Assembly (NCBI GenBank): GCA_943370385.1
Contig: CALRQT020000005.1
Coordinates: 203,092 to 267,091, forward strand
Reading direction: 5' to 3'
DNA from: BAIKAL-G1 sp943370385
GTDB lineage: Bacteria > Cyanobacteriota > Cyanobacteriia > PCC-6307 > Cyanobiaceae
DNA length: 64,000 nucleotides
The notes under the pieces were generated by a model. It searched no databases and had not been told where the DNA came from. It was given only the letters and a program-made list of their open reading frames with translations. This document shows positions 16,916 through 25,541 of this stretch, piece by piece; position 1 is the stretch's first letter; each line of letters begins with the position of its first letter. A program made the position numbers and the translations under genes.

Positions 16916-17598
16916 AGCTGTTGGTCGTAGAAGACGACCCACCCTTGCAGGCCGCCCTGCTGCGCCTGCTGGGGCAATGGGGCTACGCCACAGAGCACGC
17001 GTCCACCTCCGCCGAGGCTCTGGGCTGGCTGGAGCGCGAGCTGTTCGATCTGGTGCTGCTCGATCTTGGCCTGCCCGATCGCGACGGCCTGTCGCTCTGC
17101 CGTCAGCTGCGCTGCCTGAGCCGCCATCAGCCGCTGGTGTTGATGCTCACCGCCCGCGACGGCCGCTCCGACAAGGTGCGGGGCTTTGAGGAGGGGGCCG
17201 ACGACTATGTGGTCAAACCCTTCGATCCGGAGCTGTTGCGCGCCCGGTTGCAGGCCCTGTTGCGCCGCGCCCATCGGCCGCTGCAGCACGAGCTGGTGTT
17301 CGGACCGCTGCGCCTGGTGGCCGGCCAGACCAACGCCGCTGTGAACGGCACCTCCCTGGAACTCACGCGCAAGGAAGCGCTGCTTCTCGAGCAGCTGCTG
17401 CGGGCCGCCGGCGACAGCCTCAGCAAGGGACAGCTGCTGCACGGCATCGGCGATGGCCGCCGCGAAGTGGGCGAGGACGCCCTGCGCGCCCACATGCGCA
17501 ACCTGCGCCAGAAGCTGACGGGTGCCGGCTGCCATCCCAACCTGATTGAAACGGTGTATGGCGTTGGCTACCGGCTCAATCCCACGGTTTCCTGCTGA
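16912..17598 (+). CDS. OmpR-family response regulator
   Basis: 228 residues: a receiver domain with acidic pocket EDD (7-9), phospho-acceptor Asp51 (VLLDLGLPDRDG) and Lys near 101 (VVKPFDPELL), then a winged-helix DNA-binding domain (LTRKEALLLEQLLR, VGEDALRAHMRNLRQKL, ETVYGVGYRL). It lies between a CDF exporter and its cognate-looking sensor kinase. By analogy with cyanobacterial NrsR/RppA systems, it probably controls metal export. This is inference. Confidence 0.93.
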   Translation: MKLLVVEDDPPLQAALLRLLGQWGYATEHASTSAEALGWLERELFDLVLLDLGLPDRDGLSLCRQLRCLSRHQPLVLMLTARDGRSDKVRGFEEGADDYVVKPFDPELLRARLQALLRRAHRPLQHELVFGPLRLVAGQTNAAVNGTSLELTRKEALLLEQLLRAAGDSLSKGQLLHGIGDGRREVGEDALRAHMRNLRQKLTGAGCHPNLIETVYGVGYRLNPTVSC

Positions 17599-18931
17599 TC
17601 CATTGCCACCTGATCCATTGCAGCTCAGGCGCCGCCTGGCCTTGCAGGGAGGGGGGTTTGCGCTGCTGCTGCTGGCGGCGTTCTCCGGCTCGCTCTACTG
17701 GGGGATCGCCAGCCAGCGCCAGGAAGATCAGCGCACCGAACTGCGCCAGCTGGCGGGCAGTGCAGCGGCCCAGCTGCCGCTGATCGCCCACGAGACGCGC
17801 GAGGCGGAGGGCCACGCCAAGTTCCGCGCCGGGCCCCGGCTGATCGACTCTCCAGCCCTGCAGCAGCAACGGCTGCAATGGTTCGATGCCCAGGGGGCCC
17901 TGCTCAGCGAGCAGGGCGGCCTCACCGTGCCTTCCCTGCCAGATCAGCCGGGTGGCGCTCTGGCATCCGCCCGCGGGATCCGTGTCCCCAGTCGGGCGCT
18001 CTGGCAGCGCTGGCCCGGAGGAATGAGCCTCTGGCAGCCGGTCGACAGCCAGATCTCCGGACGCCGTCAGCAGCAGCGGCTCGGCTATGTGCGGGTGGCC
18101 CTCTCCGATCAGGCCGCCCGGGCCGATCTGTCCCGGCTCAAGCGCGGGCTGCTGCTGGGCGGTGTCGTCACGGTGCTGGCGGCGTTGCTGGTGGGCCGCC
18201 GCATGCTGCGGATGGCCTTTCTCCCCCTGCAGCGCCAGGTGAGCGCCTTGCAACGGTTCACCGCCGACGCCTCGCACGAACTGCGCCACCCGCTCACCGC
18301 CCTGCGCACCCAGCTGGCGGCGGTGCCTCCGGAGCTGCGCCGGCAGCCGGCCCTGGCCTGGGATGAGCTCGACGGCCTCAGCCGCCGCATGGGCGAGCTG
18401 CTCGACGATCTGCTGCTACTCGCCCGCCAGGAGCAGGCCGGCCTGGACGGGCCGCTGGCTCCGGCGGAGCTGCAGGATTTCGATCTGCTGGAGCTGCTGG
18501 AAGACCTGCTCCGCTGTTACGCGCCCCAGGCGGCCGCCCGTGCCGTCCGCCTTGCGCTCAGCCCAGACCCGGCAACCCAGAGCGTCCCCTTCCATGGACA
18601 GAGCGAGCCGCTGCTGCGGCTGTTCACCAACCTGCTCCTCAATGCCATCCGCCACAGCCCTGAGGGGGGCACGGTGTCGCTGCAGGTGAGCAGGGCAGGT
18701 CGTCTGATCCGGGTGACGGTTGCAGACCAGGGCCCTGGCATCCCCCTGCAGGACCACGAGCAGGTGTTCGAGCGTTTCTGGAGCGGCGCCGACCGCGGCG
18801 GTCACAGCGGCCTGGGCCTGGCGATCGGCCGCGCCATCGCCCGCCGCCACGGCGGCGACCTGCGCCTGGGCGAGAGCCGGGCGGGCCGCTGCGAGCTGGT
18901 GGTGGAGCTGCCCGCCATGGACGCTCCATGA
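17546..18931 (+). CDS. membrane sensor histidine kinase
   Basis: Up to 461 residues. Helix 1 (GFALLLLAAFSGSLYWGI) and helix 2 (GLLLGGVVTVLAALLVG) enclose a periplasmic sensor region of about 150 residues. The HisKA box DASHELRHPLTALRTQL (His about residue 245) is followed by N and G boxes (LLLNAIRHSPEGGTVSL, VADQGPGIPLQDHEQVFERF, GLGLAIGRAIARRHGG). The start is uncertain: ATG 17546 overlaps the regulator by 53 bases, while TTG 17603 just after the regulator stop is an alternative. Confidence 0.9.
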   Translation: MKRCMALATGSIPRFPADPLPPDPLQLRRRLALQGGGFALLLLAAFSGSLYWGIASQRQEDQRTELRQLAGSAAAQLPLIAHETREAEGHAKFRAGPRLIDSPALQQQRLQWFDAQGALLSEQGGLTVPSLPDQPGGALASARGIRVPSRALWQRWPGGMSLWQPVDSQISGRRQQQRLGYVRVALSDQAARADLSRLKRGLLLGGVVTVLAALLVGRRMLRMAFLPLQRQVSALQRFTADASHELRHPLTALRTQLAAVPPELRRQPALAWDELDGLSRRMGELLDDLLLLARQEQAGLDGPLAPAELQDFDLLELLEDLLRCYAPQAAARAVRLALSPDPATQSVPFHGQSEPLLRLFTNLLLNAIRHSPEGGTVSLQVSRAGRLIRVTVADQGPGIPLQDHEQVFERFWSGADRGGHSGLGLAIGRAIARRHGGDLRLGESRAGRCELVVELPAMDAP

Positions 18932-18991
18932 AGCGTCACCTGTGCCAGAAACCTCATGACTTTTTCATGAGCTCTGCCGCACCCTCAAGCG

Positions 18992-19645
18992 ATGAGCGCA
19001 CCTTTTCCTTCCGATCCGGGTGTGGCGGCCTTCGGGGCCAGCCTCACCGCCATCACCCTGGCCGAACTGGGTGACAAGACCTTCTTCATGGCGCTGATCC
19101 TGGCGGCGCGCCACCGCGGCCGGTACGTGTTCATCGGCGCCTTCACGGCGCTCACCGCTGTCACCCTGCTCTCGCTGGGGCTGGGCTATGGCCTGCGGGA
19201 GCTGTTGCCGCCCACGGTGGTGCCCTGGCTGGCAGCCGTGCTGTTCCTGGGCTTCGGCCTGAAGCTGCTGGTCGATGCCCAGGGCATGCGGGCCGATGAG
19301 GCGGACGAGGAAGAGCAGGAAGCTGAGCAGGCGATCAACGAGGCCGAGAGCCGCCGCCGCATCAGCACCACCTGGGCGGTGATCTGGGAAGCCTTCGTGC
19401 TGGTGTTCCTCGCCGAGCTGGGCGATCGCACCCAGTTCACCACCATCTTTCTGGCCACGGCACCTGCCTTCACGTTCGCCGGGCTGCTGGCCGGCACCCT
19501 GCTCGGGCATGCCCTGGTTACCTGGCTGGCGGTGGGCGCCGGCAAGTGGATCGGCGGCCGCATCAGCGAGAAACTGCTCTATCGGCTCAGCGGTGGCCTG
19601 TTCCTTGTGTTCGGCCTGTTCTCGCTCAAGCAGGCCCTGGGTTGA
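18992..19645 (+). CDS. Gdt1/TMEM165 (UPF0016) manganese exporter
   Basis: 217 residues with six membrane helices in two repeats. Each repeat carries the family signature ExGD(K/R)T: ELGDKTFFMALILAARH near residue 26 and ELGDRTQFTTIFLATA near 148, joined by an acidic loop (DEADEEEQEAEQA). Cyanobacterial members (Mnx) export or compartmentalise Mn2+. Same direction as the sensor kinase, 60 bases downstream. Confidence 0.93.
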   Translation: MSAPFPSDPGVAAFGASLTAITLAELGDKTFFMALILAARHRGRYVFIGAFTALTAVTLLSLGLGYGLRELLPPTVVPWLAAVLFLGFGLKLLVDAQGMRADEADEEEQEAEQAINEAESRRRISTTWAVIWEAFVLVFLAELGDRTQFTTIFLATAPAFTFAGLLAGTLLGHALVTWLAVGAGKWIGGRISEKLLYRLSGGLFLVFGLFSLKQALG

Positions 19646-19667
19646 CTGAGGTCTGCTGACGAGCCCG

Positions 19668-20576
19668 ATGGTGTTTGCCTCTCCCCGCCACTTCATGCTC
19701 CTGTCGGTGGCCGCTGCGGTGGCCACCATCGTTCTCAAGACCTGGGCCTGGCGCCTGACCGGTTCGGTAGGCCTGCTCTCCGATGCAATGGAGTCGGGGG
19801 TGAATCTGGTGGCGGCGCTCGGTGCCTTCTGGGCGCTGACGCTGGCGGCCAAGCCAGCCGATCGCACCCATCACTACGGCCATTTCAAGGCCGAATACTT
19901 CTCCAGCGGTCTGGAGAGCGTGCTGATCGTGGCGGCGGCCGTGGCGATCATTCATGCCGCCATCGGCCGTTTGCAGGAGCCCCAGCCGCTGGAGCAAGTG
20001 GGCCTCGGCCTGGCCATCTCCCTGCTGGCGACGGCCCTCAACGGCCTGGTGGCCTGGGTGTTGCTGAAAGCTGCCAACCGCTTTCATTCGATCACCCTCC
20101 GCGCCGATGCCCATCACCTGCTGACCGACGTCTGGACCTCCACGGGCGTTGTGGTGGGGATCGGCCTCGTGAAGCTGACGGGATGGACGATCCTTGACCC
20201 CCTGATTGCGATCGCGGTGGCGGTCAACATCATCATCACGGGCTGGAAGATGTTGCATGAGACCGCCTCAGGTCTGCTGGATCGCTCCCTGCCGGAAGAG
20301 GAGCAACACCAGCTGGAGCAGTTGCTGGCCGCCCGAACAACAGACGAGATCCGTTTTCATGCCCTGCGCACCCGTGTGGCAGGTTCGCGGCGCTTCGTGT
20401 CGCTGCATGTGCTGGTTCCCGGCGGCTGGACCGTGCAGCAGGGGCATGACCTGTGTGAGCAGCTGGAGCAGGAGATCGCCACGACCCTCACCCGCACCCA
20501 TGTGCTGACCCATCTCGAGCCGATCGAAGATCCCAGCTCCTGGGATGACCAGAACTTCCGCTGGGAGCAGGGCTGA
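19668..20576 (+). CDS. cation diffusion facilitator, second copy
   Basis: 302 residues, about six helices. Helix 2 has LLSDAMESGVNLVAALGAFW and helix 5 has ADAHHLLTDVWTSTGVVVG. After the membrane part a cytoplasmic domain ends in VLTHLEPIEDP. The DAMESxVN form in helix 2 differs from the HxxxD of the first CDF gene and resembles Mn/Fe- or broad-specificity members. It starts 22 bases after the Gdt1 gene, so the two are probably co-transcribed. Confidence 0.9.
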   Translation: MVFASPRHFMLLSVAAAVATIVLKTWAWRLTGSVGLLSDAMESGVNLVAALGAFWALTLAAKPADRTHHYGHFKAEYFSSGLESVLIVAAAVAIIHAAIGRLQEPQPLEQVGLGLAISLLATALNGLVAWVLLKAANRFHSITLRADAHHLLTDVWTSTGVVVGIGLVKLTGWTILDPLIAIAVAVNIIITGWKMLHETASGLLDRSLPEEEQHQLEQLLAARTTDEIRFHALRTRVAGSRRFVSLHVLVPGGWTVQQGHDLCEQLEQEIATTLTRTHVLTHLEPIEDPSSWDDQNFRWEQG

Positions 20577-20637
20577 GCCTCTGCAGCCCTTGCCCTGACC
20601 AGACATGGGTGCTTCGTCCTGAATCCCATTCCCCACC

Positions 20638-21168
20638 ATGGCCCGCCCCTACCAACCCTCCCTGCTGCGCCTGCTGCATGGCGCCACCGCCCTGCTGGTT
20701 CCGCTGGCCTGGCTCACGGGCCTGCTCGTTTACTCCGACTACGACGGACGGTTCGGACGGCTGCCGTTGACGCTCCCAGGTGAATGGATCGACATTCACG
20801 GCACGATGGGCGTGCTGCTGTGGCCGATCGCGCTGCTGTTCGGCCTCTATGCCCTCACCGCCGGCCGGGCACGGTTGCGGCAGCCCGCCAATGCCATCGC
20901 GCTGCTGGCGTTGGTTCTGGCCGTGGGCAGCGGCAAGCTGATGGAGGAAGACTGGCTGCGGGACGGCCAGTTCCAGCACGCGGTCTACAGCGTTCACCTG
21001 TTGGCGTGGCTGCTGATCGCCCTCGCGGTCGCCCTGCATGTCGCTGCGGTGCTGCGGCGTGGTGGCTGGCCGCTCGCCCGGTCGATGGCCAGCGTTCAGG
21101 TGCGCGCAGGAGATCTTCCCGGCCAGTGGTTCGGTCAGATCCGCAGGTCTTTCAAGGCCGGCCGCTGA
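20638..21168 (+). CDS. cytochrome b561-type membrane protein
   Basis: 176 residues, four membrane helices, matching the prokaryotic cytochrome b561/b6 domain (PF01292). Potential haem-ligating histidines are in LLRLLHGATALL, WIDIHGTMGVLL, QFQHAVYSVHLLAWLL and ALHVAAVLRR. Likely transfers electrons in the membrane. The partner is unknown. It follows the CDF gene by 61 bases. Confidence 0.83.
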   Translation: MARPYQPSLLRLLHGATALLVPLAWLTGLLVYSDYDGRFGRLPLTLPGEWIDIHGTMGVLLWPIALLFGLYALTAGRARLRQPANAIALLALVLAVGSGKLMEEDWLRDGQFQHAVYSVHLLAWLLIALAVALHVAAVLRRGGWPLARSMASVQVRAGDLPGQWFGQIRRSFKAGR

Positions 21169-21706
21169 GACAGCCACGCCGGTATCTGCAGCTGTCATTG
21201 GCTATCCCCGTTGGCGCACGGACGTCCACACAACAAAGCCCGGAGCGTTGGCCCCGGGCGTTTGCCTCCTCAGCCGTGGCGTTGTCCCCTGGGATCGGGC
21301 CCAAGGGGGTCGGGCGCAACTGTGCGTGGTTGGTGCTGATGTCAGCCTGATCGTCAGATCAGAAGGTCTTTGGTTGTGGGGCGGAGCTGCCGGCGCTGGC
21401 ACCTGGGGCCAGGTGTCCATCGGGACGTTCCATGGGGTCCGGGGCACCTCAGGCGGTGCAGTGGACGGCGTGTGTCCCCTCCAGGAAAAGGCACGCCAGG
21501 AACATCAGTGATCCGTCGAGAGTGTTGGAGCAGGGGCCGGATCGTCAGCGCGCTCCTCGCTGCTGCTCAGGGGGGGGTGTCGTCCATCAATGGAGCCTCC
21601 GAATCCCGTTGCAGCCACGATGGGCCCGCCCAGCGGTGCCAGCAAGGGCCGCAGTCCATTCGACACCGGTCTTCACCGGGGGCAACAGGGGTTCATGAAG
21701 TGGGCT
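21169..21706. other. 538-bp spacer without a recognisable gene
   Basis: Frames here are short and low-complexity. It holds the terminator-like hairpin at 21238-21262 and a perfect repeat CACCTGG/CCAGGTG at 21400-21415. No tRNA or riboswitch was recognised. Confidence 0.5.
21238..21262 (+). terminator. hairpin terminator after the metal/b561 run
   Basis: GCCCGG (21238-21243) pairs with CCGGGC (21254-21259) around a ten-base loop and is followed by a short GTTT. It lies 69 bases after the cytochrome b561 stop. Confidence 0.5.
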
Positions 21707-22558
21707 TCATGGCGCAAGGACAGGCCCCCTTGGCGGTGTTGGCAGGATCCCCAGGGCCTGCAGGCTGCTGCGGCCCAGCTGCTCCCTTTTGGAGGCATCG
21801 GCAGCGCCGGCCATGGCGATGTTGAGGGCGAAGGGGGTGATCTGGTCCCCCTTCTGCACCCAGCCAACCCACCAGCCCACACCGGCCCCCGGGGCGTTCT
21901 GCCAGCCGGTCTTGGCATGCAGGCTCCAGCCAGGGCCGCTGTCCACCCGCGTGATCTCGGCCACCTGCCGCTGCGCCTGAGCCGGGAACGGCAGAGTCTG
22001 GTGGGCCAGGCGCGAGAGGAAGCGGGTCTGCTCCACGGCGCTGATCGCCAGCGGCCCGCGCAGCCAGAAGGTCGTGACGTCGCTGCCGATCTGCTGGTTG
22101 CCGTACCCGAGTCGCACGATCGCCTCGCCCATCCGTTGCAGGCCGATGCGCCGGGCAAGCTCCTGATATAGCGGCACGTTGGACACCTTCATGGCACCGC
22201 GCAACCCCATTGGCTCAAGCCACTCGCGCATGAAAGGGTTGGCATCCCCGGTGTAAGGAATCACCTCATCGACGCTGCGCACGGCGCCCATCGACAGGCC
22301 GATCAGGGCGTTGGCGATCTTGAAGGTGGAGGCCGGAGAGAAGCGCTGCGCGGCGCGGCGCTGGTTGTGACCGCGCAGCTCCCCGCTGCGTTCATCCAGC
22401 AGCACGAAGGTTCCCTCCACACCTGCCTGGCGGAACAGGGCTGCCACGGCCAGCTCCTCACGCCAGGGTTCAGCGGGAGCGGCAGCGGTCACTGAAGCGG
22501 CAGCAGAAGCGGGCAGGGCCAGCAGTGCCACCGCCAGCAGGGTGCGTGGCGTGCCCAT
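21707..22558 (-). CDS. class D beta-lactamase
   Basis: 283 residues with a signal peptide (LLAVALLALPASAAA). All class D landmarks are present: S77-T-F-K80 (acyl-enzyme Ser and carboxylatable Lys), S126-N-V128, Y152-G-N154 and K216-T-G218. It would hydrolyse beta-lactams in the periplasm. The frame is open to 22849, but ATG 22558 gives the export signal. No mobile element flanks it, so it looks like a resident chromosomal enzyme. Spectrum cannot be told. Confidence 0.92.
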   Translation of the reverse strand: MGTPRTLLAVALLALPASAAASVTAAAPAEPWREELAVAALFRQAGVEGTFVLLDERSGELRGHNQRRAAQRFSPASTFKIANALIGLSMGAVRSVDEVIPYTGDANPFMREWLEPMGLRGAMKVSNVPLYQELARRIGLQRMGEAIVRLGYGNQQIGSDVTTFWLRGPLAISAVEQTRFLSRLAHQTLPFPAQAQRQVAEITRVDSGPGWSLHAKTGWQNAPGAGVGWWVGWVQKGDQITPFALNIAMAGAADASKREQLGRSSLQALGILPTPPRGPVLAP

Positions 22559-22601
22559 GGGTTCGAGGTGGTGAGGGATGCCGTTCAGCCTCGCCCAGGC
22601 T

Positions 22602-23012
22602 TCATGGGAGCACGAGCAGCAGCAGGCGGTTGCCCTCCGGGTCGAGCAGCCAGGCCTCGGCGCCGAACGGTTCCTGCCGCGGCGGATCCCCCACGCTGGC
22701 GCCCAGCTCCAGGGCTGCTTCCAGCCAGGTGTGGAGCACGGCAAGGGCGCATGTCGCATCCGCCCTTCGTTGCAGGCAGAGGGCCAGACGACCCTGCTGC
22801 CGCGGCTGCGGCCGGCTTTTGGATGGGGCGTACAACTCCAACCAGCCATCGGCGGGCCACGGAACCCGCCAGTGGGTGCCGCTGAGGCCCGGCTGCGGCT
22901 CCACGTTCAGCAGAGCGCCATAGAACCGCGCCAGGGCAGCGGGATCATCAGCGGCCAGCACGAGCGAGCCGGTGATCGTGCCGGTGATGGCCGGGGCCTC
23001 GGGCTCTGCCAT
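22602..23012 (-). CDS. VOC (glyoxalase-like) superfamily protein
   Basis: 136 residues, paralogue of the protein at 944-1369. Shared blocks are LVLAADDPAALARFYGALL, WRVPWPADGWLELY, SRPQPRQQGRLALCLQR and EPFGAEAWLLDPEGNRLLLL. A single VOC domain, function unknown. It lies directly upstream of the beta-lactamase gene on the same strand, with a 43-base gap. Confidence 0.78.
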   Translation of the reverse strand: MAEPEAPAITGTITGSLVLAADDPAALARFYGALLNVEPQPGLSGTHWRVPWPADGWLELYAPSKSRPQPRQQGRLALCLQRRADATCALAVLHTWLEAALELGASVGDPPRQEPFGAEAWLLDPEGNRLLLLVLP

Positions 23013-23018
23013 CCCGGA

Positions 23019-23261
23019 TCAGCGGCAGAGAGCTGCTGGGCGTCCCACCGGCCGGATGCTGCTCACGGCAGCACCGGGGCCACGGCGCACGCGCACCCGA
23101 ACCGTGTCATGGGCTGGCCCCAGGTGTTCGATCAGGGCCTCGCGGGCCTCGTGCTGCAGCTCCTCCAGCGTCGGCGCGGTGATGCGGATGGGCAGGGACT
23201 CGGCCTGGGCCTCCAGGTGGCCGGGGCGCTCAGCCTCCAGGCGGAACACGACCTCTCGCAT
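23019..23261 (-). CDS. small HicB/DUF1902-like protein
   Basis: 80 residues: MREVVFRLEAERPGHLEAQA, IRITAPTLEELQHEAREALI and a basic tail. The strand-strand-helix order with TLEELQHEAREAL resembles HicB-type or DUF1902 domains, but no HicA toxin is adjacent. The start is well supported: a strong AAGGAG lies ten bases before ATG 23261. It may be an orphan antitoxin-like regulator. Confidence 0.6.
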   Translation of the reverse strand: MREVVFRLEAERPGHLEAQAESLPIRITAPTLEELQHEAREALIEHLGPAHDTVRVRVRRGPGAAVSSIRPVGRPAALCR

Positions 23262-23368
23262 GCGGGGGTATCTCCTTCTTTCCGGCTCCATCCTTGGGCT
23301 GCTGAGGCGAGAGCGCAGGTGCGGCCGGATACGGGGAACCGGCCCTGCGGGCACCTGCCTTTGCAGTG

Positions 23369-23914
23369 TCAGGAGAGCCAGCCTCGCCCAGAAGCCAACC
23401 TTGAGGCTTCCTGCACGGCCGTGATGCAGCGTTGGGTCCGGCGCTTGGCATCGTCCTGGCCCTGGGCGCGCAGCACGTAGCCCTCCAGCGCCTCCGGGGT
23501 TTCGATCAGTGCCAGTAGGCCTGTGGTGCGCGCACCGATCGAAGCATCAGTGAGCAGACGGCTCACCAGGCTGTGCTCCCACAGCTGATCCCCGGTGGAG
23601 CCGGGAGCGAACAGCTCCTGGCGCAGCACGCCCAGCAACGACTGCTTGAGGGCATCGAGCTGGCCCGGCCGCAGCCGGCGACTGTTAGGCAGGCCAGTTG
23701 CAGGGCCTGCCGGGATCGCGGCGGGGCTGTGCTCCACGCTCAAGCTCAGACCGGTGCCCGGCAGCCCCACGGTCGTGCGCGGCCCACCACTGCGGCTCAC
23801 CGGGATGTTGAACGAGGCGCCGCGCCCGCCAACAGAGATCGAGCTCAAGCCCCCCTTGGCGAAATTGAAGCGGAGCGGGCCCAGGCGGGCGGAGCGGCGG
23901 AAGCGAAAGCTCAT
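23369..23914 (-). CDS. DUF4236 domain protein
   Basis: 181 residues. The first 60 are the DUF4236 signature: MSFRFRRSARLGPLRFNFAK, GLSSISVGGRGASFNIPVSR and TTVGLPGTGLSLS. The rest is helical with no recognised domain. The family's function is unknown. The start is fixed by the conserved MSFRFRR. Confidence 0.85.
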   Translation of the reverse strand: MSFRFRRSARLGPLRFNFAKGGLSSISVGGRGASFNIPVSRSGGPRTTVGLPGTGLSLSVEHSPAAIPAGPATGLPNSRRLRPGQLDALKQSLLGVLRQELFAPGSTGDQLWEHSLVSRLLTDASIGARTTGLLALIETPEALEGYVLRAQGQDDAKRRTQRCITAVQEASRLASGRGWLS

Positions 23915-23919
23915 GGTGA

Positions 23920-24246
23920 TCAGCGGCTCTTGACGCAATAACTGCCGGAGCTGAACCAGCCCAGCGGGCAGGAGTTGCCGGTCTTCTGGATCGCCTCGCG
24001 GTCGTTGCTCGGGCTACTGACGCAGTAGTTGCCGGAGCCGTAGAAGCCCAGGGGGCAGCTGCTGCCGGTTTTCTCAAGGGCGCCGCGGGTGTTGTCGCTG
24101 GCGCTGGGCACGCAGTAGCTGCCGGAGGCGTAGTAGCCGAGAGGGCACCCTCCCAATTTGGGGAGGGGGCGCACGGGCTGCTGGGCCAGGGCTGATCCGT
24201 TGGCAAAGGTGAGTGCAAGCGTCAGCAATAGCCAGGGTGGTTGCAT
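23920..24246 (-). CDS. secreted protein with three CPLGxY repeats
   Basis: 108 residues. A signal peptide (LLLTLALTFANGSALAQ) is followed by three repeats of about 30 residues, each with the pattern CPLG(Y/F/W)(Y/F)xSG(S/N)YCVxS. The paired cysteines suggest one disulfide per repeat in the periplasm. A GGAGAG Shine-Dalgarno precedes ATG 24246. No function known. The stop lies five bases before the DUF4236 start. Confidence 0.75.
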   Translation of the reverse strand: MQPPWLLLTLALTFANGSALAQQPVRPLPKLGGCPLGYYASGSYCVPSASDNTRGALEKTGSSCPLGFYGSGNYCVSSPSNDREAIQKTGNSCPLGWFSSGSYCVKSR

Positions 24247-24320
24247 CGTCTCTCCGAGGCGCAACTCAGGTTGCCTTGCCGGTGGGGGCAGCTGCAAATT
24301 GATGCGCTCAGCGCATAGAA

Positions 24321-24986
24321 ATGGCAGGCACGCAGACTCCAGTGATGGCATTGCGCTGGCTGCCCCTGCTGTTGGTGCTGGCTGCTCTCCTGCCGGGGGC
24401 AGGGTCGGCCCAGGCCCTCAAGGGAGAGGTGCTCTCGATCGGTGACGGCGACACCATCCGCGTCCGCCAGGGTGGCCGGGCCATCACTATCCGGCTGGCC
24501 TGCATTGATGCTCCCGAAACGGCCCAGAGCCCCTGGGGACAGCATGCACGGCGCTACCTGCAGCAGCGTCTGTCGATTGGCCGGGAGGTGACGCTCGAGG
24601 TCAAGACCACCGACCGTTACGGGCGCACCGTTGCCGAGGTGATCAGCGACATCAACATCAACCTGGTGATGGTGGAAGACGGCCTGGCCTTCGCGTATCG
24701 GCAGTACCTGGGCGGATGTGACGCCAAGGAGTACCTGGATGCCGAATACCGCGCCAGCCGCCGTCGCTTCGGGGTCTGGCAGGTGCCGGGAGGCATCACC
24801 CGCCCCTGGGACTTCCGCCGTGGGCGTAGCGCTGCGGTGATCCCGGATGGCACCACCCCAGGCGGGCGGCGCTATCGCTGCAAGGAGATCAGCTCCTATG
24901 CCCGCGCCCAGGAGCTACTGCGGCAGGGGCACACCTATCTGGACAGCAACGGAGATGGGCAGGCCTGCGAGAGCCTGAAGCACTAA
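24321..24986 (+). CDS. secreted thermonuclease-like nuclease with excalibur motif
   Basis: 221 residues. A signal peptide (LPLLLVLAALLPGAGSAQA) precedes a staphylococcal-nuclease domain with the catalytic residues in IRLACIDAPETAQSP and TTDRYGRTVAEV. The C-terminus has an excalibur calcium-binding motif (YLDSNGDGQACESL). It probably degrades extracellular DNA or RNA in a Ca2+-dependent way. The start may be ATG 24321 or 24345. Confidence 0.9.
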   Translation: MAGTQTPVMALRWLPLLLVLAALLPGAGSAQALKGEVLSIGDGDTIRVRQGGRAITIRLACIDAPETAQSPWGQHARRYLQQRLSIGREVTLEVKTTDRYGRTVAEVISDININLVMVEDGLAFAYRQYLGGCDAKEYLDAEYRASRRRFGVWQVPGGITRPWDFRRGRSAAVIPDGTTPGGRRYRCKEISSYARAQELLRQGHTYLDSNGDGQACESLKH

Positions 24987-25049
24987 CGCTGGTCTGCTGG
25001 ACCGGCCTGGATGCACTGCCTACCTTGGCCGCGGTGCCCTGGCCCACCT

Positions 25050-25421
25050 ATGAAGATCGTCAACCGCTGCGCCGTCACCATCGCTCCGCGCCAGCCCTTC
25101 ATTGACTGGGCCCAGCGGCAGCACCCCGATCAGCCTCTGCCGCCAGGGGGCTTTGAGCCTGGTCTCTACCTGCTCCCCGCCTACGACACCAGGGAAGAAG
25201 CCATCGAGCTGCTGGCGCAGGGCTATGAGGAGATCTTCTGCGCAGAGCTGGAGAGCTGGTCCACAGATCCCGCAACCTGGCCCAGCCCGCGCAGCCTGGC
25301 CCTGTTTCAGGAGTGGTTTGCCTTTCAGTTCTTTGACCTGGTCGGTGACCAGGGCCAGGAACCACTGGCCCACTACGAGGTAGACGAATCCTTCCTGGAT
25401 GATCTGCTCAATGCGACCTAG
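25050..25421 (+). CDS. conserved hypothetical protein
   Basis: 123 residues: MKIVNRCAVTIAPRQPFIDW, LYLLPAYDTREEAIELLAQG, YEEIFCAELESWSTDPATWP. I recall this as a small acidic family widespread in bacteria, but know no function. ATG 25050 fits the family start. Confidence 0.75.
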   Translation: MKIVNRCAVTIAPRQPFIDWAQRQHPDQPLPPGGFEPGLYLLPAYDTREEAIELLAQGYEEIFCAELESWSTDPATWPSPRSLALFQEWFAFQFFDLVGDQGQEPLAHYEVDESFLDDLLNAT

Positions 25422-25499
25422 GACTCTCCCTTCAGCTGATCGCGGTCTCGGCAATCCGACTTACGGAGCTAGCCATCTCTCTGCGGTTGACAACCCAGC

Positions 25500-25505
25500 T
25501 ATAAT
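25500..25505 (+). promoter_or_regulatory. possible -10 box of the cyAbrB gene
   Basis: A perfect TATAAT lies in an unusually AT-rich patch 36 bases before the cyAbrB start. A TTGACA occurs at 25487-25492, but only seven bases upstream, too close for a normal -35. Activator-dependent (-10 only) promoters are common in cyanobacteria. Confidence 0.45.
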
Positions 25506-25541
25506 TAGCGATTAGGATTGTCCATCATCTAATTCCAAATC

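Noticed and set aside
25487..25505. Classical -35/-10 promoter TTGACA/TATAAT before cyAbrB
   Set aside because: The spacer is only seven bases, so the two boxes cannot form one standard promoter. Only the -10 is kept.
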